9,044 nt of DNA, from NCBI GenBank assembly GCA_025352305.1, contig JANXTQ010000089.1, positions 1 through 9,044 on the forward strand. Reading direction: 5' to 3'. Positions 6,030-9,044 of this stretch are shown here, in pieces (the first letter of the stretch is position 1; each line of letters starts with the position of its first letter). A program made the translations under genes and the position numbers. Source of the DNA: Actinomycetes bacterium (lineage in GTDB: Bacteria > Actinomycetota > Acidimicrobiia > Acidimicrobiales > RAAP-2). Under the pieces are notes generated by a model. It was not told where the DNA came from. It saw only the letters and a list, made by a program, of their open reading frames with translations, and did no database searches.

Positions 6030-7202
6030 GTGGCGACGAAGCGTCCTTATGGTAGCGGAAATCTTGAGGAGATTCCTAGGGGTTCTGGTACGTGGCGCTT
6101 GCGCGTCGAATTAGACAGAGATCAGCTTACGAATCAGCGGCGCCAAAAGACCGTTCGATTTACGGCGAACGGCGCAAAGGCAGCGAACGCACGAGCTGCC
6201 GAGCTCGTAGCGGCGATGAATGCCTCCGTCGCGGTCGGGTCTCGAGCCACGATTTCCCAACTGCTCGAGGAGTTCTATCGAGTTTCCGTCGCCCGAGGTC
6301 GCGCTCCAACGACCCTGCACGAGTATCGCCGCACGATTGACACACTGCTCAAGCCCGCCCTGGGCCATATTGCCATCGAGAAGCTGACAACGCACCAGCT
6401 GGACTCGTTCTATACGTCTCTGCTAACGAAAGATCGGCCCCTCAAACCCACGTCACTTCGTCGTTATAACGCCGTTTTGTCCGCCGCGCTCAGTCAGGCG
6501 GTCAAGTGGGAGTGGATTGACAAGAATCCCGCTTTACGCGTTACCTTGCCCGAGATGCCTCCGAGCGAAGTTGAGGCGCCGACAGCGACTGAAGTCCGTC
6601 GCATCATCGAAGAGTGCCAGAAGCGGTCAGATCGAACCGGTATGTTCGTCCTGATTGCCGCGGTAACGGGATGCCGGCGAGGCGAGATTGCCGCGTTGAG
6701 ATGGCGCGACGTAGACGGTGACACCATCACCATTCGCTCATCGGTCTACGTAGCTGGCTCCGAGCGCGGAATCAAGAACACTAAAACGGGCCACGTTCGA
6801 AAAATCATGGCCGGTGCCGCGCTGACTCAGGCGCTCACTTCGTATCGCTCGAAGTGCGAGGAACGAGCGAAGGAATTCGGAGTCGAGTACTCAAATGATT
6901 CCTTCATCTTTTCGAGTCGACCCGATGGTGCAGTACCGCTCAACGTCGACACAATTTCCTCGACGTTTCACAAGGTGGCTGGCGATCTCGGACTTTCCCA
7001 CATTCATTTACATTCGCTGCGACACTTTGCTGCCACCGAGTTGATCTCGTCGGGTCTCGACATTAAGGACGCCGCTAGTCGTCTGGGTCACGCCAATCCC
7101 GCAATGACGCTGCGTGTCTACGCCCACGCGACCGATGTACGCCAGCGCCAGGCGGCGGAAATTGGCGATCGCATCATCGCCATCTCGTCTCGCGATCTTT
7201 AA
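6030..7202 (+). CDS. Tyrosine recombinase / phage-type integrase
   Basis: A 390-residue site-specific recombinase of the phage integrase family. The N-terminus (MATKRPYGSGNLEEIPRGSGTWRLRVEL) is an AP2-like arm-binding domain. A SAM-like core-binding domain follows (about 75-170; TISQLLEEFYRVSVARGRAP...LHEYRRTIDTLLKPALG). The catalytic domain (about 183-380) has all expected residues: R216 in TGCRRGE, K252 in NTKTG, H328 and R331 in HSLRH, H354 in RLGH, and nucleophile Y364 in RVYAH. It therefore looks active. The GTG start at 6030 precedes the conserved N-terminus and has no ribosome site. An 8-base palindrome, CCACGTGG (6026-6033), spans the start. It reads away from the tRNA and converges on xis, unlike pSAM2, where repSA, xis and int form one operon. 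It presumably catalyses integration and excision at tRNA-Ser, which is inference. Confidence 0.95.
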   Translation: MATKRPYGSGNLEEIPRGSGTWRLRVELDRDQLTNQRRQKTVRFTANGAKAANARAAELVAAMNASVAVGSRATISQLLEEFYRVSVARGRAPTTLHEYRRTIDTLLKPALGHIAIEKLTTHQLDSFYTSLLTKDRPLKPTSLRRYNAVLSAALSQAVKWEWIDKNPALRVTLPEMPPSEVEAPTATEVRRIIEECQKRSDRTGMFVLIAAVTGCRRGEIAALRWRDVDGDTITIRSSVYVAGSERGIKNTKTGHVRKIMAGAALTQALTSYRSKCEERAKEFGVEYSNDSFIFSSRPDGAVPLNVDTISSTFHKVAGDLGLSHIHLHSLRHFAATELISSGLDIKDAASRLGHANPAMTLRVYAHATDVRQRQAAEIGDRIIAISSRDL

Positions 7203-7224
7203 ATCACGATTCGAATTCGCGGTT

Positions 7225-7264
7225 CTGGAGTTGGACTGTAGATGCCCGGCATCAATTGCTCCAG
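7225..7264. terminator. Nested inverted repeat between convergent integrase and xis
   Basis: CTGGAG (7225-7230) pairs with CTCCAG (7259-7264). Inside lies a second perfect stem, GATGC-CCG-GCATC (7241-7253). Just before them is the palindromic run ATTCGAATTCG (7209-7219). It sits in the 69-base gap where the two converging genes end, so a bidirectional terminator is the simplest reading. There is no T-tract on either strand, and a recombinase or initiator site is also possible. Confidence 0.35.
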
Positions 7265-7271
7265 CCATGAT

Positions 7272-7526
7272 CTAATTTCGGGCATTGTTGGGCTCCACGT
7301 AGGCCGCCAGATCCACCACGCGAATTAACCATCGAGCCCCATGCTTACGTCCGGGGATCTCACCGTCCTTCAACCGTTGACGCACGGTGAAGGAACTCAC
7401 CCCGAGGTACTGAGCGGCTTCTTCGGGGGTGAGCAGTTGCGGAAGTGGAAGGTCAGGAATCTCAGTGCGTATTGATCGATGTTGGCAGGCCCGATGCTGC
7501 GATGCTGGAAAGTTGATTTCGTTCAC
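7272..7526 (-). CDS. xis: Excisionase-type helix-turn-helix DNA-binding protein
   Basis: An 84-residue protein. Residues 31-77 (LLTPEEAAQYLGVSSFTVRQ, then RLKDGEIPGRKHGARWLIRVVDLAAYVE) form a MerR-like winged HTH of the excisionase / HTH_17 family. In pSAM2-like elements such a protein (Xis) bends the attachment site and steers the integrase toward excision. The N-terminal 30 residues are not conserved in appearance. The GTG at 7526 forms a GTGA overlap with the stop of the sigma-like gene and has no Shine-Dalgarno, so translation is probably coupled. Being last in the rep operon and facing the integrase, it would be made when the replication genes are on. A role as a transcriptional regulator cannot be excluded from sequence. 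Confidence 0.8.
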   Translation of the reverse strand: MNEINFPASQHRACQHRSIRTEIPDLPLPQLLTPEEAAQYLGVSSFTVRQRLKDGEIPGRKHGARWLIRVVDLAAYVEPNNARN

Positions 7527-8350
7527 AGGATCACTGCCTGACGACTGAGGTGTCCACGCAAAACCGATTCGGCGCGACGGCGTTGACTCTGGAGGGTCTT
7601 ATAGGGAACGTTGCGCTCGATCGCGAGGTCGTGCAAACTCACGCCGTCAACGTGCGTACACACAATCAGTTCGATCTCTTCGTGAGTCAGTAAACCGAGG
7701 GCCCGAACCTCCTCAATAACGCCAAAAAGATCAGATCCAGGATTATCGAAACTCTCCGGAGTTTCGGGGTCTAACTGTGCATCGACCACAGAGTCCCGTT
7801 TGCGCTGCGCCACTCGTCGACGAACCTCACGACGCACCCCTTTTTGCAGGGTAACGAGATAATCGCGGGTCTTGAACGTCGTAATCGGCAGCGACCGGTA
7901 GAAGGCGGTAAGGAGGTCAGAAACGATGTCCTCGTCGCGCCCGGAGGGGTCAACGAGCGTCACGATGCGCTCCAATGCTGGTCTTAGCGTGACCGCGGCG
8001 CACAGCGCGAACTCAGGTCGTTCGTGGGCCACGCTTAACAGCCAGAAGAAGCCCAGGCTGTAACACTCGCCTTCTGGACCACAACGAAGTTTCTGTGCCA
8101 GCTCTTGGAGGTTCGTACAACTGAACTCACTCATGAGGTCGAAGCGCACAACCTCGAATGCGCGTCGTCCGAGCGTTGTTTGTGCGACCACGGCTAGTTC
8201 GCGGTCCACTTGGTCGAATGTCGTGCGCTGCAGCGTCGAAAGACGTTTCACCTGGCGAGGTCGACCGTCGATCTGGCGTTCAATTTCGCGTCGTTGTTTC
8301 GCGCTGAATTGGCTCTCGTCGTAGTCGAAGTGGGTGCAGTCGAACTTCAC
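7523..8350 (-). CDS. Sigma-70-like protein of the rep-xis operon, unknown role
   Basis: A 275-residue protein that I cannot name. Its C-terminus (about 219-268; GLLTHEEIELIVCTHVDGVS, then LHDLAIERNVPYKTLQSQRRRAESVLRGHL) reads like sigma-70 region 4, with a recognition helix around VPYKTLQSQRRRAESVL. Residues 134-155 (DPSGRDEDIVSDLLTAFYRS) resemble a sigma region 2 core, and 157-185 are very basic (TRDYLVTLQKGVRREVRRRVAQRKR). The N-terminal 120 residues are unfamiliar and include C90 and C96. It may be an ECF-like sigma factor, or a DNA-binding accessory protein with a sigma-like HTH controlling replication or excision. Both ends overlap neighbours by GTGA (rep upstream, xis downstream). No ribosome site precedes its GTG. 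Confidence 0.7.
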   Translation of the reverse strand: MKFDCTHFDYDESQFSAKQRREIERQIDGRPRQVKRLSTLQRTTFDQVDRELAVVAQTTLGRRAFEVVRFDLMSEFSCTNLQELAQKLRCGPEGECYSLGFFWLLSVAHERPEFALCAAVTLRPALERIVTLVDPSGRDEDIVSDLLTAFYRSLPITTFKTRDYLVTLQKGVRREVRRRVAQRKRDSVVDAQLDPETPESFDNPGSDLFGVIEEVRALGLLTHEEIELIVCTHVDGVSLHDLAIERNVPYKTLQSQRRRAESVLRGHLSRQAVIL

Positions 8351-9044
8351 GACTGAGTCGATTCGAGGCTCACGGATTCGGCGCGACGACGCGCACTCAT
8401 CTCTCGGCGAAGTTGCACCGTCATTGAGTGAATAAGTTCGGCGACTTGGGCCGCTCGCGGATCGTCGTATCCACGACCGTCGTAGGAGTAGGTGCCCTCG
8501 ATGGGGTCACTCAGGTTGTGCTTCACCATGAAGCGAGCACGCACGTCGCGCAGTTCTCGAAAGGTGGTGCTGAACTGTCGAGACTTGGTGATGATCTGAC
8601 CGGTGAAGCCGAGAGTATGCGCGTGTGCCTGGAGTTTCAGCGACGCCAGCTCTGGTCGCTCCCCAAGATCCCACGAAGTTGTTGCTAATCGAGCGAGATG
8701 TGGGTCAATCGAAGATCCCGTGATGGAACCTCGTGAGTTAAACCGACGCGCCAGAGCTAACGAGTCGTTGGTGGTCTTAGTCGCGTATTTCGCTACGTAG
8801 GACGCGACCTTGGTTCGTTCGTCATTGGCGGAGTTCAAGTCGCGCACGTCGAACTGTGCCCCCCAGCGAACGGTGTGTGCGGTCGGCGACGTCCAACTCA
8901 CTGATCGAATGACGCGACTCACCATCTCGATCAACTGCGCGCACTCGGACCAATCCGGTCGCTCCTCGTCGGTGCCATTTGCCGTGTCGATGCGCAGAAC
9001 TGCGTGAAAGTGAACCAGCCCGCGCCTTTGGAACTCTGCGACCT
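8347..9044 (-). CDS. RepSA-type replication initiator, C-terminal part (N-terminus beyond right edge)
   Basis: The frame is open from the right edge to a TGA at 8349-8347, giving 231 residues of the C-terminal part. It starts VAEFQRRGLVHFHAVLRID, the HxH motif (H11, H13) of actinomycete plasmid initiators such as RepSA of pSAM2. VASYVAKYATKTT (about 79-91) follows with the YxxKY tyrosines, then LQAHAHTLGFTGQIITKSRQ and FSTTFRELRDVR, also typical of the family. These proteins are thought to nick a double-strand origin and start rolling-circle replication. An internal TTG at 8934 is not the real start, because conserved sequence continues upstream. The origin is probably near the gene and is not recognised here. 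It heads the rep - sigma-like - xis operon. Confidence 0.88.
   Translation of the reverse strand, partial: VAEFQRRGLVHFHAVLRIDTANGTDEERPDWSECAQLIEMVSRVIRSVSWTSPTAHTVRWGAQFDVRDLNSANDERTKVASYVAKYATKTTNDSLALARRFNSRGSITGSSIDPHLARLATTSWDLGERPELASLKLQAHAHTLGFTGQIITKSRQFSTTFRELRDVRARFMVKHNLSDPIEGTYSYDGRGYDDPRAAQVAELIHSMTVQLRREMSARRRAESVSLESTQS

Larger units (their letters stand above)
5982..9044. mobile_element. Integrated plasmid-like element (AICE/pSAM2-type), left part
   Basis: Integrase, excisionase-like HTH protein, sigma-like protein and a RepSA-type initiator lie together next to a tRNA gene. That is the core of an actinomycete integrative element that excises and replicates. The left boundary is uncertain: it is either in the 5982-6029 gap or within the tRNA, for example at the anticodon stem-loop. 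No second copy of any tRNA-Ser segment occurs in the window, so the far attachment site and any transfer genes must lie beyond the right edge. Confidence 0.8.

Noticed and set aside
8347..8934. Separate 195-residue gene starting at TTG 8934
   Set aside because: The frame continues to the right edge and encodes the conserved initiator motif VAEFQRRGLVHFHA, so 8934 is internal.
8428..9007. Plus-strand open frames opposite the initiator gene
   Set aside because: Shadow frames of a recognised gene; no ribosome site or domain.

Overview
The window looks like an actinomycete-type chromosome (Actinomycetota) carrying the left part of an integrated, plasmid-like element. Evidence for the lineage: moderately high G+C; frequent GTG and TTG starts with 4-base stop/start overlaps; an F420-type DDN-family oxidoreductase; an actinobacterial-type LexA box; the gene order rimO-pgsA-cinA leading to a probable recA; and a RepSA-type replication initiator. 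An Acidimicrobiia-like lineage is my guess, but the sequence does not prove it.

Left part (1-5838, all on the minus strand): rimO, pgsA, cinA and an RNase H-fold-like unknown protein are chained by GTGA overlaps. They are followed by a class C beta-lactamase-family hydrolase and a DDN-family F420 enzyme, themselves joined by a TAATG overlap. Then comes a 160-base control region with a perfect LexA operator. The first eight codons of a further gene, very probably recA, run off the left edge. This looks like one long co-directional block in which recA has its own DNA-damage-controlled promoter.

Middle (5839-6029): a complete tRNA-Ser(GCU) with encoded CCA lies just upstream of rimO. The two are separated by a strong hairpin without a U-tract, so tRNA and rimO may share a transcript. 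A 48-base gap with short direct repeats and overlapping divergent -10-like hexamers separates the tRNA 5' end from a tyrosine integrase.

Right part (6030-9044): the integrase reads rightward, away from the tRNA. A rep - sigma-like - xis cassette reads leftward toward it, coupled by two GTGA overlaps. This is the core of an integrative element of the AICE / pSAM2 type: integrase, excisionase-like HTH protein and RepSA-type initiator. The arrangement is atypical. The integrase is convergent with xis instead of co-transcribed, the element abuts the 5' rather than the 3' side of the tRNA, and a sigma-70-like protein sits between rep and xis. The rest of the element lies beyond the right edge.
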